DNA of 64,000 nucleotides. It comes from Mortierella alpina. Its lineage: Eukaryota; Mortierellomycota; Mortierellomycetes; Mortierellales; Mortierellaceae. Shown here in pieces: positions 1 to 10,311 of the stretch. Numbering within the stretch: position 1 is the stretch's first letter; each line of letters starts with the position of its first letter. The stretch is taken from NCBI GenBank assembly GCA_029449245.1, contig JANATF010000001.1, positions 2,790,001 to 2,854,000 of the forward strand, written 5' to 3'. The position numbers and the translations under genes were made by a program. A model generated the notes under the pieces. That model ran no database searches, had not been told where the DNA came from, and worked only from the letters and a program-made list of their open reading frames with translations.

Positions 1-223
1 GTGTTGAGAATGGCGGACATGGCTGCAAAGCTGTGTGTCTGTGTGTGTGTTGTGGGTGGAAAATGAGTGTGCGGCGGGTGAGAATCGAAATTGGAACGAA
101 CGGAGGGACGGAGATACAAGTGCGACAGAGTCCTTATGCAACCCAAGGATCCGAAATTGTTGGGGGGGAGTTATGGACTCCTAATATATTACATGCTATT
201 GATACAAATCTACAACAATTCTT

Positions 224-2433
224 TCATACTCCATAGTCCCAAACGAAGACAGCTCCATCGGCAGCTCCTCCAGCTATCCGTGTGTCGCCAAGACCCACAC
301 AGGTCACTGGTCCATCTGGCCCGTGCAGCGAATAGAGACACTCGCCACTCTCCGTGTCCCACACCTTGACCGTCTTGTCCAATCCTCCAGAGACAATCCT
401 CAGCTTGTCAAACGCGAGAGACCAAACACCGTCCTCGTGTCCAAAGAGCGTGTTCAAACACTCGCCAGACTCGGCATTCCACACTTTGAGCGTGTTGTCA
501 AGGCCTCCAGAGATCACAATCGGCAGCATGTTCCTAACAGTCTCACCATCAGAGGACGAAGCTGCCTCATAAGCCGGAGAGCGCTGACCACTATTGCCTG
601 CAATGGACCGTGCAGATTGCCGTTGCGCAAGTCGGCTGTGCATACGGTTCGCCAAGATAGAAATGAGGGCATCGCCCGAGGTTTGGAGACATTGGACGCG
701 GCCAACGTGGCCAGTAAAGGTGCGGAGACATGTCCTTGAGGCGATATCCCACAGCTTGACGGTCGTGTCATCGCTGGCTGAAAAAAGCAGCGACTTCTTG
801 TAGATCTGGACCTTGTTGACCAGATCCGTGTGGCCCTTGAGGGTCGAGCATTCACCCGTAGCAAAGTTCCATGTCTTGATGGTCGCATCTGCAGACCCAG
901 ACGCCAGGATGCGCGAGTCAAAGTCTAGGGTCACGACACCGTCCGTGTGGCCCTGGAGCGTGCGGATGCACTGACCCGTGTGGTAGTTCCAGATCTTGAG
1001 GGTGCGATCCATGGATCCTGTGATCAGCTTGGCCTCGTCAAAATGAAGCGCTCGGACGCAGAGAGCATGTCCCTTCAGCGTACGAAGACATTCGCCAGTT
1101 TCAATGTTCCACACCTTGGCTGTGTTGTCGTAGGATCCAGTGATGAGGAAAGAGTCGTCAAACTGCAGGCACATCACTCCGTCGGTGTGGCCACGGAACT
1201 CCTTCAGTCGGTAATTGCGCTTTCTCCAGTTTCTCTCTACAATCAATCGCTCCGAGTAGATGTCCTTCCACAGACGTTTGGTGGTTCCTTCCGGTTTTGC
1301 GGGGGGTTGTGGGGACTGGAAAAGCGGCGTTGGGTAGTCATTCGATGCATCGTAGCCAGGTGAGGGTGAGCGAGAGCCATAACGGGCACGTTTTGATGAA
1401 CGTTCAGAGGATGTAGGATCATCGGATACGCTACGCCTTCTTGTTACTGATTCTTGCGAAGGGCTTGCTTCTGACGAGGAATGCGGTGGAGATGGAAGAG
1501 AGGGTGGAACCGAGTCGAGAGGAAGGACTGCAGAACGATTCTGATGTGGGTGATCTTCAGGTTCGCTTTCATCCGATACATCCTGCTGCTGCCGGCTCTG
1601 TAACTGCTGTTGTTGTTGTACCTGATGCTGATGCTGTTGCTCGATGGTGCGCCTGGATCGGACCTTCTTTTTCTCCAATAGAGGCAGGCCCCAGCCGCAC
1701 TTTGTGCACTTGAGTCCAATGTGCTGCTCACACATCCTGTGCCAAACCACATCATCGTCCGCTAAACGCTTCCAGCTCTTGCAGACCTGTGCTGCGTGAC
1801 ACAGCGAGGTAGCGTCCAGATGTGAGAGGATGCGCAGAGCGATCTCAGGTGGGAGAATGGTCAGAAAGTCGATTCGCAACAAGGGCTGGAGGTGGGTTGA
1901 GAGAAACGAGAGCTGTGGTACGCAGCACTGGGTGAGCAGGCCGCTCAACACTAGCTGACGATGAGAGGAAGGTGCAGATCCAAAGAGGGACCAAATGTGT
2001 GTGATGATCTGTTGATCCTGCTGAGGCAGACGCTTGATATCCTATGGCGGGTGCGAAAGAACGGATCAGTCGGATGCAAACATGCGTTTGTGCCATCACA
2101 ACGACGGGCAGAGTCACAGCCAGCTACCGTTCATTTTGGAGGAGACACAGGCGAGATGACTATACATACCTGTTGTAGCTCGTCGAGCTGAATCTCATCC
2201 GCGGCCCGTTTGGACCGGAGGTCAGGCCGATGTCTGTAACAGAGTCGCTTTCCTGTTTTTGCGGCTCTCTCGGCGGCAGCGGCTGTTTCGGACCAGGCGA
2301 GGGTGGGGAAGGACGCTGGCAAGAGGTTGTCTTTTGTGGGCTGCACAGGCGCCAAGTCAGCGATGGCGTCGGGGTTGAGGCAGAGAGAAGGGGCCAGAGA
2401 CAGGTGTGCCGAGTCCGCGGGGAGGTATGCCAT
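224..2433 (-). CDS. MET30: F-box/WD40 SCF adaptor, Met30/SconB type
   Basis: Two exons, 2433..2170 and 1954..224, joined in phase 0 across a 215-base intron (donor GTATGT, acceptor CAG), give 664 residues. The start ATG at 2433 is the one that gives the reading MAYLPADS. Near residue 90 the protein reads LSGLLTQCCVPQLSFLS, then an F-box around LPPEIALRILSHLD, then WHRMCEQHIGLKCTKCGWGL. That block is typical of fungal Met30/SconB/Scon2. From about residue 340 there are seven WD40 repeats (GH...VWN/LWD pattern) that should form the substrate-binding propeller. A Gln/Ser-rich stretch separates the F-box from the propeller, and a Ser/Arg/Gln-rich insertion lies between WD repeats 4 and 5. In the family the protein recruits substrates to SCF ubiquitin ligase and controls sulfur-amino-acid genes. 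That role here is inferred from homology. Confidence 0.9.
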
Positions 2434-2662
2434 GGTTGAATGAGACTCTGAGGGTGAAGAGGAACTGATGTGCAGGCAGGCGGGTATGAAGCCAGAAACG
2501 AGAGAGGGCTGGCTGAGAAGAGGGTATGGCTGTAGCAGAGGGCGAGGAGGCAAGGGTGCAGGGGGGTCGAGCAGGAAGCAGAGAGAATGAGATCGAGGTA
2601 TGAGATTGAAGGAAGGGGAATGGAGTGATTGGGGGCACCAGACTGGGCGAAATAGCCCGGTT

Positions 2663-2674
2663 CATTTTATATGT
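2663..2674 (-). promoter_or_regulatory. Possible TATA element upstream of the Met30-type gene
   Basis: Read on the minus strand this is ACATATAAAATG, about 230 bases upstream of the ATG at 2433. It is the best TATA-like string in the 2434-2945 gap. Function is inferred from position only. Confidence 0.3.
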
Positions 2675-2945
2675 CCCCCGGGAGTGATTTGCTGTGACCA
2701 TTTGCGCAACCAGCCAAGCGATGGCACCATCGCTGCGTGCTGAGTCTAAATCCACTGCTGATTTGATTCGTCCCCGCCCCTCTCATATCGCGTGCGAATG
2801 TGCCACAATAGCTGAAGAGGTGATGGCGAGCTTGCATCCTTTGGATATCGTGCGCTGGAACTATGCAGACGTGCTCTTATTACTCCATGCTATGTATGGG
2901 TGCCATAAGACACCCTTGCACCATCCAAGGGAGACAGCTTGCCCA

Positions 2946-3757
2946 CTATGAGATCTGACCCTTCGATATGCTCTTGCAGCGGACCAGCCCCTTGACTGTC
3001 CGGAACGGCGATCCCTTGTAGTATGCAACCCCGTCCTGAACCGAGAAATGCACTCTTGATTTCTCAAACCACTTGCGCTTGGGTGTCAAAACCGCTGCAG
3101 GAACGGTGTCTAAGTGATGGGGCATGTATGAATGTATAGCTGCATCAGAAGCAAAGTCATAAAAACAAAAAGAAGAGCAGTATGCACACCAGATCATCTC
3201 TCAGGCATTGCACCATGTTCACAAAAGACATGGCCCGTCCTAATAGTACCTTCGTCCGTAAACCCTTCAAACATGACCTTGTCTCCAGCCTCGCTGCCCT
3301 CTGCTGGCTCCAATAAAGCGACCTTGGTCACCTCACCACTGGCCTCCTGCTCCATTGCACAAAGAAGCATCCCTTGAGACATCACTCCACGCAGCTTGGA
3401 TGGTTTCATGTTGGCCACCACAATCACGGCTCGCCCCTCCAGGTACTCCTTGGGCACATGGCGAACAAGGCCACTCACAATCGTGCGCGCCTCCCTGGGC
3501 TGGTCGCCTTCCTTGTCCCCAACATCAACTATGCAAATGAAAATCACAATATAATGTTGAACATCACCATCATTTTCATAGTTAAAGGCAAGATACTGCA
3601 GAGGATATCGTCGTGTCTTACCTTGCTCGATATAGAGAGAATCTGCATCTGGGTGACCTAAAACGGAACGCACGATGCCGACTCGAATATCCAGCTTTGA
3701 AATGTGATCATCCTCCTCCTGTTGCTCCGTCTTATCCTGCGCTGTCGTGCTGCTCAT
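2946..3757 (-). CDS. Arc1/EMAPII-type tRNA-binding protein
   Basis: Exons 3757..3622, 3528..3250 and 3109..2946 (introns of 93 and 140 bases, both GT-AG) give at least 192 residues. The protein is almost entirely one OB-fold tRNA-binding domain. It starts SKLDIRVGIV, continues LGHPDADSLYIEQVDVGD, EARTIVSGLV and VVANMKPSKLRGVMSQGMLL, and ends with the EMAPII-like C-terminal extension LTPKRKWFEKSRVHFSV. In yeast Arc1 and metazoan AIMP1/EMAPII this domain binds tRNA and supports aminoacyl-tRNA synthetase complexes in the cytosol. The start is uncertain. The frame stays open upstream of Met3757 to about 3952 with no ATG, so an upstream exon is possible; an acceptor-like TATAG lies at 3923-3919. 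The upstream neighbour ends at 4108, leaving little room for a promoter. Confidence 0.82.
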
Positions 3758-4107
3758 CTTATTAGGCTTGGGAGGTGTAGCCTCGTCCGTGGGAGATGTG
3801 AGTGGTGGAGTGGTGGAGCTAAGCAGCAGAGATGCTAGGGAAGGACTGCCACTGCCAGATGCCTCCTCTGCCGTTGATTTGTCTGCTGGGGCTTGGTCCC
3901 GTTGGATAAGCTCCTCTCCTATACGAGTATGGACGATAGATGACGAAGAAATTCAAAAACTGCAGTAAACTCTGGACGAACTCGTCCTGGTTTATTGCCA
4001 AAACTCGTTGTACCGAGAGATGCAAAACTGTCCAGACTACCAAACAGATCTGTTGTTGGGAACCACAACCATTATTCAAAACATGAAAAACAAAACACCC
4101 GTCTTTT

Positions 4108-5316
4108 TCATGCATGGCCACGTTTGCGTTCCGTCAAATGGTTTCCATAGTCGTCCCGATCCTCCTCATCTGCTTTGTGGTTGTCGTATGCGTCATATTT
4201 GCTCATAGGAGCACTGTCCTCTGCCTGATTACCTTCGCTTTTTGTTTGCTCCCCATCATGATTGGCCTCGACGTCAGAGTGGGGTGCACGGTCCCTAAAA
4301 AGCATCTGTTGGACCAGTGTACTGGAACTCAAATCCAATCCGCCTGCTTTACTTGCCAAAGAGGCCGATAAAGTTGACGATGCAGACGGGTTGGACGAGG
4401 ATGATAATGTGTCCGAAGTGCGACGCCATGATCGTTCGATATCCGAAGGACTCGTGAATGAGGACAATGATGGCTGTAATTTTGTCCTAGAACCGCTGTC
4501 TTCGTCGTTGTTCTGGTCGTCCTGACTCGCTCCGTTGGACAACGTGTTTGTGGATGTTCCTGGTGGTGGTATTGAGGGAGCTCTGGGTGAGTAGGTCTGG
4601 CCACTGTGTCCCGAGTAGCTCTCGTTGATGGCCCAGTCGTCGTCCTTGTCCTCATAGTTCCTAGTGGATGTTGGTACAGAAGCTGAGGAGGATAACCCCG
4701 ACTGGGCATCTGTGGACGACGATGACGATGACGAGGATGGTAATGAAGATCCCATAGATGGCGATAATGGTGACTGTATATCTGCCTCTGCGGGGTTTGA
4801 ATGGGCTCTGCTCGCATGGCTACTTGAGGAAGGTCCTTCTTGGGCGTCGTGGCCTTTTCCGGGCGACCGAGAATCAGCAGATGTCCGTGAGGAGTTGGTC
4901 GGGAAAGTCGCTGACGATGACACTGCTGACAAGGTCGAAAACCTGGCGAGATTGTGTGCCTGATAGCGACCGTTCCCCGCAAACTCCAAGAACGACGTTG
5001 CGGCACTGGCAGAACCGTTGTTGGGTATGGCAGTGCTGCTCCCGGTAGCACCGTTAAGACCCGCCATGCTGCCATTCGAGCAGCCCGCACCGCCCTTTTT
5101 TTTGTTTCCAGCAGTGGCGGGTTTGTAAAGTAGACTGTGAGGGTGTCCCGAGATCCAGGAGTGCCCAAGGCGTCGTTGGGCGTGTTGACATTGAGCAGGC
5201 AAGACTGCCGTCCGTTTGCCAGTCACCTGCAGGAGGACAGACCTGCTGCACCCGTTCTTGACGATCCATCGGACACCTAAGCATGAGCTTGCTGGCAGGG
5301 GTGCTGACGGCATCAT
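4108..5316 (-). CDS. Ser-rich low-complexity protein of unknown function
   Basis: A single uninterrupted frame of 402 residues starts at tandem ATGs (5316 and 5313). I do not recognise a domain. The first 60 residues are Arg/Lys/Cys-bearing and nearly free of acidic residues, and could be a mitochondrial presequence or simply basic. The middle (about residues 95-330) is Ser/Thr/Pro/Asn-rich with a long Ser run. The C-terminal third turns acidic and hydrophilic and ends in a basic cluster (TERKRGHA). The composition suggests intrinsic disorder. It lies tail-to-head with the tRNA-binding gene, with about 350 bases between its stop and that gene's first ATG. It is called real because of its length without stops, its ATG and its gene-like spacing; no function is claimed. 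Confidence 0.6.
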   Translation of the reverse strand: MMPSAPLPASSCLGVRWIVKNGCSRSVLLQVTGKRTAVLPAQCQHAQRRLGHSWISGHPHSLLYKPATAGNKKKGGAGCSNGSMAGLNGATGSSTAIPNNGSASAATSFLEFAGNGRYQAHNLARFSTLSAVSSSATFPTNSSRTSADSRSPGKGHDAQEGPSSSSHASRAHSNPAEADIQSPLSPSMGSSLPSSSSSSSSTDAQSGLSSSASVPTSTRNYEDKDDDWAINESYSGHSGQTYSPRAPSIPPPGTSTNTLSNGASQDDQNNDEDSGSRTKLQPSLSSFTSPSDIERSWRRTSDTLSSSSNPSASSTLSASLASKAGGLDLSSSTLVQQMLFRDRAPHSDVEANHDGEQTKSEGNQAEDSAPMSKYDAYDNHKADEEDRDDYGNHLTERKRGHA

Positions 5317-5742
5317 GGGACTAATCCGTGGCTATGGTCAAGGGAAGGAGGCGAAAAAAGCAGGGCCGAAGAATGAATGTGTTTACGCCTGAACGCACCA
5401 GCGCCAGGGTAAACAGTTCCGACACTTAAGGGTGGGAAGGCCATTCTCGTGCACAAAGGAACTCCGTATCCTTTTTTTCACGGACACAGCTCGCATGGAC
5501 AGAACAGCGCTGAATGAACAGAGGTGTTATTCTAATGCTTTACAATAGATTCTTTATGTAATGGCTTGGAAGTGTTGAACATGACAAGGGGTAACAGGTC
5601 GCAAAGGACAAAAGGGTGAACGCGCGCGAGAGGAAGAAAAAAAAAAGTGTGGGGTGAAAACTCTGTTTTTTTTGCTTTTTTTTTTTTTTTTGGTGCTGTA
5701 CGAAGTGGATACGTAAAGTGTCGTTGGGGTCCGTCATCCTCA
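5317..5742. other. Intergenic, upstream of the Ser-rich gene
   Basis: This gap carries no convincing gene. It contains an A-run near 5638-5646 and a long T-run at about 5677-5692. The two short minus-strand open frames here are built from that homopolymer and are not supported. Confidence 0.6.
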
Positions 5743-6522
5743 TCATCGGTAAGCAACCTCATCCCACCGCGATAGTCGGTCTAAAGTCTGGAACCATGGA
5801 TCACTTGGAGGACCATACGTCGTTGGTGCTGTCGTCATGGCCGCCGTCGTGGCCATCACCTCCTCCTGGCTCATGGTCCGCGACAGAGCTCGTTTTCTCT
5901 CAAGCGCTGCAGCTCGCTTGCCCCCAACAGCCGCCGCAAGTCCCGTCCTCCAATCCGAGTCGCTGAGCTCGTTGAGCAAAGGACTTGTGTAGGGTGTTTC
6001 TTTCCTGTGGTTACCGTTGCTGTTGTTGCACGAAAGTGATGGCTGAGGTGGTTCAGAGACGAGATCGTCTTGTGTCGCGGTAAAGTAATCAATGCAGTCA
6101 AATCCAATTTTGCATAGTGCGTGTGAGAGCTTGGCGGGACTCGTTAGCGCAATCCCAATCTCGGAATACTTGGTATTTCCGTTGCTGTTGTTGCTGCCGT
6201 TGGGGGCGCTGCTGAGGAAGGAGGATGAAGGCGTAGTGGAACAGATGCGATCCGACTCTTCTACTGTCGGACCTGAACGCTTGACTCGCCTTGACTTTGC
6301 TGCGTTGGGTGCGACAGTTGGAATGGCTGCAGTGGCGTCGTCAAGCTGCTTAGAGAAGATACTGGAGGGCTGTGTTGAAAGGAGGTAATCCCAGCAGCCT
6401 TCTTCGTCTTTGGGATAAATGGAGCAGAGTGCTCGAGAGTAGGTGGTAAGCCAAGGTCCGTCCGACTCTTGGAGTGTGCCCACACTAGCACTGGCGTCGA
6501 ATCGGCTTTTGACAGTGGCCAT
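5743..6522 (-). CDS. Unrecognised fungal protein, 259 residues
   Basis: The start ATG at 6522 gives MATVKSRFDASASVGTL. The frame stays open another 139 codons upstream, but that part is a low-complexity Ser/Pro/Leu translation of a TC-rich leader, so I prefer the internal ATG. The first 50 residues look folded (GPWLTTYSRALCSIYPKDEE followed by GCWDYLLS), as does a segment near residue 125 (KLSHALCKIGFDCIDYFTA). Between and after them are Ser/Asn-rich linkers. A basic stretch (GGKRAAALERKRALSR) precedes the acidic-aromatic end WFQTLDRLSRWDEVAYR. I do not recognise the family. No intron is needed. Confidence 0.6.
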   Translation of the reverse strand: MATVKSRFDASASVGTLQESDGPWLTTYSRALCSIYPKDEEGCWDYLLSTQPSSIFSKQLDDATAAIPTVAPNAAKSRRVKRSGPTVEESDRICSTTPSSSFLSSAPNGSNNSNGNTKYSEIGIALTSPAKLSHALCKIGFDCIDYFTATQDDLVSEPPQPSLSCNNSNGNHRKETPYTSPLLNELSDSDWRTGLAAAVGGKRAAALERKRALSRTMSQEEVMATTAAMTTAPTTYGPPSDPWFQTLDRLSRWDEVAYR

Positions 6523-7146
6523 GGTACAAGTGCTGTGGTGTGAGCGCTGTGGGTATGGATGGGAATAGCAAGGGTGAGGTAGGGGTACTGAAGGTGAGGG
6601 TGAGGGGGAAAAAGAGAGAGAGAGGGAGAGAGACAGTCTGTGGCAAAGAAAGAAGGAGCGGAAAAGAGTTGTTGGGGAATCAAGAAGGGACAGGAGAGGC
6701 CCTACATTTAAAGCAAACAGAGGGAAAGGCAAAAAGGGTATGGAGTTGGCCAAAGCGCGCCGCATGAATGCGTGGGGTGGGTGTGCCCAATGTTGTCCCT
6801 TCTCACCCACGCTTTGTTCGCTTGTGCTGGGACAGGGGTTGGGAGTAGACACGCACGATAACGATAGCCGTCTAGTGCGATTGCGAAAAGACGGATACCG
6901 TGAACGGACATGCATGATGGAGGCCGTCCACTGCACCACTGCACGGCCGCTGTCATCGATGTCCCACCTTCAGAAATAGTACTTTCCGAACTGCCAAATT
7001 GAGTACCTCGGCATGAACCTTCAGAGTCATCCGGTGGTGACATGCATACAACATCGCTGTTTCGAATGCTCATCTCAATGGACAACTTTGCACGAGCCAA
7101 TGCCTGGCTGCATATATTATTCGCGTAGGATGTCCAGTACGCTCTA
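6523..7146. other. Intergenic: TC/GA-rich leader and spacer
   Basis: The first 200 bases are GA-rich on the plus strand and look like the leader of the 259-residue gene. The rest, toward the stop of the cyclodeaminase gene at 7147, shows no gene or RNA that I can recognise. Confidence 0.5.
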
Positions 7147-8447
7147 TTAGATATCTACAACCGAACCAACGTTCGCGACCTCGGCCTTGTCTAGCACTAA
7201 TGCCGTGATGGCCACATCCTGGGCTGCAATCCCCACACTTTTGAAGATCGTCACATCGCGGTGTGAGACCATGGTTGCAGCTGAACCTGACTTTGCAGCC
7301 TTGTTGGTCACCATGGGCTCCTGACCGTTATCGACCGAGGATAATGCGGAGGAGGAGGTTGACACAAAGGATGCCAATGCCCCTAACTGCGAGGGGAGGC
7401 GATCCGCTTGGAACGATCCGTTCTGGTCATACAACTGTCCAAGTTCTGTAATAATACCGTCGTATCCTGATTCCTTGATGGCCAGGATTAACTCTCCAGC
7501 CTCTTCTTCGCACTCCTTCCTTGCATCGACTAGCGTGTAGGCCCTCTGGATCAGCACTTGGTCGACCTCATGCATCTCGGGCGTGAACGATCCCACCATA
7601 TTGATGTGCGCTCCTGGCTTGACCCATTCACCTTGGAATAAGGGCTCGCGAGTATTGGTGCATGTGCAAATGATATCAGCAGCCTGAACGATGCTCTGAA
7701 GCTGGTGCTTGGGATTGCCCATGTCTGATGGCGTGTTCAATGGCGATCCGGTGGTCTCTCCTGTGCTGGTGCTAAATGCGCAAAGGTCGATGCCGCCATA
7801 CTGACTTTGCAGCTCCTTGATAAGCTCCTGTGCTCTCGGGAGGGTTCTGTTGCAGATCACCACCTTTGCGATCTGAGGAACCGCATGAACCAGCAACTGA
7901 ATGTGCGCTTTCGCTTGAGCGCCGGATCCAAAGACGGCCAACGTCAAAGGTCCGTGTTCTCTGGCTGATTTCGTGGTGAACACTGCCCGAGTGGCCAATG
8001 CTGATCCAGCTGCTGTTCGCAGGGCGGTGAGCAAGCGGGCATTCACCAAGCCCCTTGGCTCGCCGGTGCTGTTGTCCATGACAAGCGTCACTCCTGGAAG
8101 GCCATTCTTCGAGTCTGTTTTAGGGACAGAAACAACTTTGATGACGGAGGTTTGGGTGTCGATGCGCGAGGGCATGATCAGCGTCGCATGAGCTGGTGTC
8201 TGCAAGGTGGATCGGTGAGGCGTTTGGGTTTCATTGGCGCTGTATTTGCCACAAGAGGATGCAAGGGGATGCAGAGGTGAGTGATGAAGTCACCATAGAA
8301 AACAGACAAGAAAAATGGGATCCACAGGGGCCATGGCTACCTGTACGCCTGGAAAGCTCTTGCCTGACTTGTGAGAAGCTCTTCATTGTCGAGGCTGCTG
8401 AGGATGGTAGCAACTTGATCCAAAGAGAGAACGCGGACTGAAGGCAT
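7147..8447 (-). CDS. Ornithine cyclodeaminase/mu-crystallin family protein
   Basis: Exons 8447..8341 and 8239..7147 join in phase 2 across a 101-base intron and give 399 residues. I chose acceptor AATACAG rather than the downstream TTGCAG because only the former keeps frame and restores the family-typical segment leading to HATLIMPSR. The N-terminus MPSVRVLSLDQVATILSSL and the Rossmann motif LAVFGSGAQAKAHIQLL followed by VVICNRT fit the NAD(P)-binding fold of this family. GAHINMVGSFTPEMHEVD is the usual C-terminal lobe motif. Family members act as ornithine cyclodeaminases, ketimine or imine reductases, or amino-acid dehydrogenases, so the exact substrate cannot be read from sequence. It is divergent from the GST-like gene; the ATGs are 360 bases apart. 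Confidence 0.88.
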
Positions 8448-8807
8448 GGCTATGGCTATGGAAGGATGCGTGTAGGTATGGCAGGTACGGCAGTACGGTA
8501 GTTGTGGCGGGCGGGTGAGTGGAGAGGCAGCGGAGAGGGAGCGGAGAGGGAGTTGAGGAAGAGAGAAGGAGTGGAGGAAGAGAGAAGGCGTGAACGTTGA
8601 AATATGCGGGGCACCCGCTGTCACGAAATAGCGCCACCCACCCACCCAACAATCGAAGGCAGTAGCGAAGCGGTATTCATTCACCTTGCGCTTCATCTTC
8701 CAACATCCAGCAATCTCTTTCTCGGTCAGCCCCACCCTCTTCTCCCTCCTTTGCTCTCTCGTCTTCCTTCTTTCAGCCTCCTCTCCCTCCCGACCGAATC
8801 AGCCAGC
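8448..8807. promoter_or_regulatory. Shared divergent promoter, cyclodeaminase / GST-like
   Basis: These 360 bases separate two divergent start codons. The right half is CT-rich, as in a fungal 5' leader. No defined operator is visible. Confidence 0.5.
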
Positions 8808-9800
8808 ATGACAAGCGTGATCAAAGACCGGAACCAGTCCCCGGACCAAGGCCAAAACAAGCAGACCCAGCTCAACTTTAGTCTGCGGACTATTGGTATC
8901 TCGCACTATAATGAGAAGGCTAGATGGGCGCTAGATTATTACCGCATACCGTATGTCGAGCACCGGTCCATGCCTGTTCTACATATGATCTCCATGTTCA
9001 AATACAGAGCCAGCTCCCGTCCGAGCCCCACCAACACTCGTTTCGTGACGCCATACCTCTCTGCCGTTCCTGACTCCTCGGCTGCAGGCAACGTGGCAAA
9101 TGAAGTGAAGCTAAACGACTCGACAGCTATAACCGAGTTCCTCTCTGATCAGTACGCGGCCCCAACCAACAGCAAGCAAAGCGATTCGTTGTCATCCTCC
9201 TGCCCACCCCCAAACCTGTACTCAAACGATGCTGCCACAAAGGCCAAGATCCTTGCTCTGGAGGAACGCTTTGGCAAGATGATTGGTCCCCACGTGCGGA
9301 TTTATGTCTATAATGAAGTACTGCTTCACTCACCCAAGTCTGTGGGCAAGGCCATGGGTCAACACGACAACGTTGGCCGCCTCCAGGCCTGGATTTGGAC
9401 TGTCTTCTTTGGCCTACTCTCGTGGATGTTGGTTAAATCCCTGCATATTAGCGACAAGTCGGCTGCTCGGTCAAAGGAGATCCTGCGACGCGAGTTTGAG
9501 CACATCTCACGGGTGCTCGAGTCTGGTCCACCTGGTCCCGCGTACTTGGTCGGAAACCAGTTCACGGCCGCAGACTTGACATTGGCGAGTCTTGCAGGGG
9601 CGGCTGTCGGCATTGGACGCGAGGACGGGTATGGAGCGTGGGTGCCGCAACTGACAAACGCGAGACCAGAGGCGCAGGCGTTCTGCGAGGAACTGCGACA
9701 GACGACCGCAGGAAAGCACATCTTGGAGTGCTACAAGCTGCATCGCGGCGAGAAGGCAGCAGGATCGTCGTATGGGTTCAGCTTCTTTGGGCTATGGTAA
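8808..9800 (+). CDS. Glutathione S-transferase-like protein
   Basis: A single exon encodes 330 residues from ATG 8808. The frame is open upstream, but only through the pyrimidine-rich leader. An N-terminal thioredoxin-fold half is visible as FSLRTIGISHYNEKARWALD with YYRIPYVEH, matching the GST pattern in which the cofactor-contacting residue precedes a helix. A C-terminal all-alpha half follows with YLVGNQFTAADLTLASLAGA, the GST N-capping and hydrophobic-staple region. An insertion of about 60 residues lies between the two, including a Ser/Pro/Asn stretch. LQAWIWTVFFGLLSWMLVKS is hydrophobic enough to be a membrane-associated segment. Substrate and catalytic competence are unknown. Confidence 0.82.
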   Translation: MTSVIKDRNQSPDQGQNKQTQLNFSLRTIGISHYNEKARWALDYYRIPYVEHRSMPVLHMISMFKYRASSRPSPTNTRFVTPYLSAVPDSSAAGNVANEVKLNDSTAITEFLSDQYAAPTNSKQSDSLSSSCPPPNLYSNDAATKAKILALEERFGKMIGPHVRIYVYNEVLLHSPKSVGKAMGQHDNVGRLQAWIWTVFFGLLSWMLVKSLHISDKSAARSKEILRREFEHISRVLESGPPGPAYLVGNQFTAADLTLASLAGAAVGIGREDGYGAWVPQLTNARPEAQAFCEELRQTTAGKHILECYKLHRGEKAAGSSYGFSFFGLW

Positions 9801-10311
9801 CGGTGTTGCGTCCCATTTTGCGTTTACCGTGAGTATCAGGTGTTCCCCACATAGAAATAAAGATGTCATACAAACATCATACATTCCTTCTCGCACCTCT
9901 TCGCACTCTCTCCTCTCTCCGTTTCTGCCTCTCTTTCTACATTTTCGCTTCGCCGTCTTCTCTTTCTCTCTCTCTCCCTCTTTCTTTCTTTCCTATTGTT
10001 GTCCTCGTTCTCTGTCAATCCTTCTCTCGTCTGACCGCTTTTTGTTACATTCACACAGCAAACTCACACATCCTCGGCATCGCTCACATTCACCCGCTTT
10101 TTACTTGTCTCGCTTGCTCCCGTCTCTTTCTCTCTCGCTCCTTCTTTCTGTTTCTCACTCGCTCACTCACACTCGCTCCTTCTTCCTTGTTCTTTGCGGC
10201 TGTGTGTGTGTGCAGTCGTCGCGCCTTTCATTCTTACTGTTCTTCCTTCTTCCCATTTCAGCGTGTGGAAAGCTGCATTCAAATCTCTTCGCTCATTGAC
10301 CTGTTGACCCA
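9801..10311. other. TC-rich leader region of the tandem-PH gene
   Basis: About 500 bases of strongly pyrimidine-rich DNA lie directly before the start codon at 10312. Long open frames here are Ser/Leu/Phe translations of CT repeats and are not called as genes. The region most likely holds the 3' end of the GST-like transcript and the promoter plus leader of the next gene. Confidence 0.55.

Noticed and set aside
5532-5762. Two overlapping minus-strand frames of about 70 residues
   Set aside because: They consist mostly of Lys and Phe runs from A/T homopolymers.
8208-8221. Acceptor TTGCAG for exon 2 of the cyclodeaminase
   Set aside because: It breaks the frame from exon 1. The upstream AATACAG keeps frame and adds family-typical residues.
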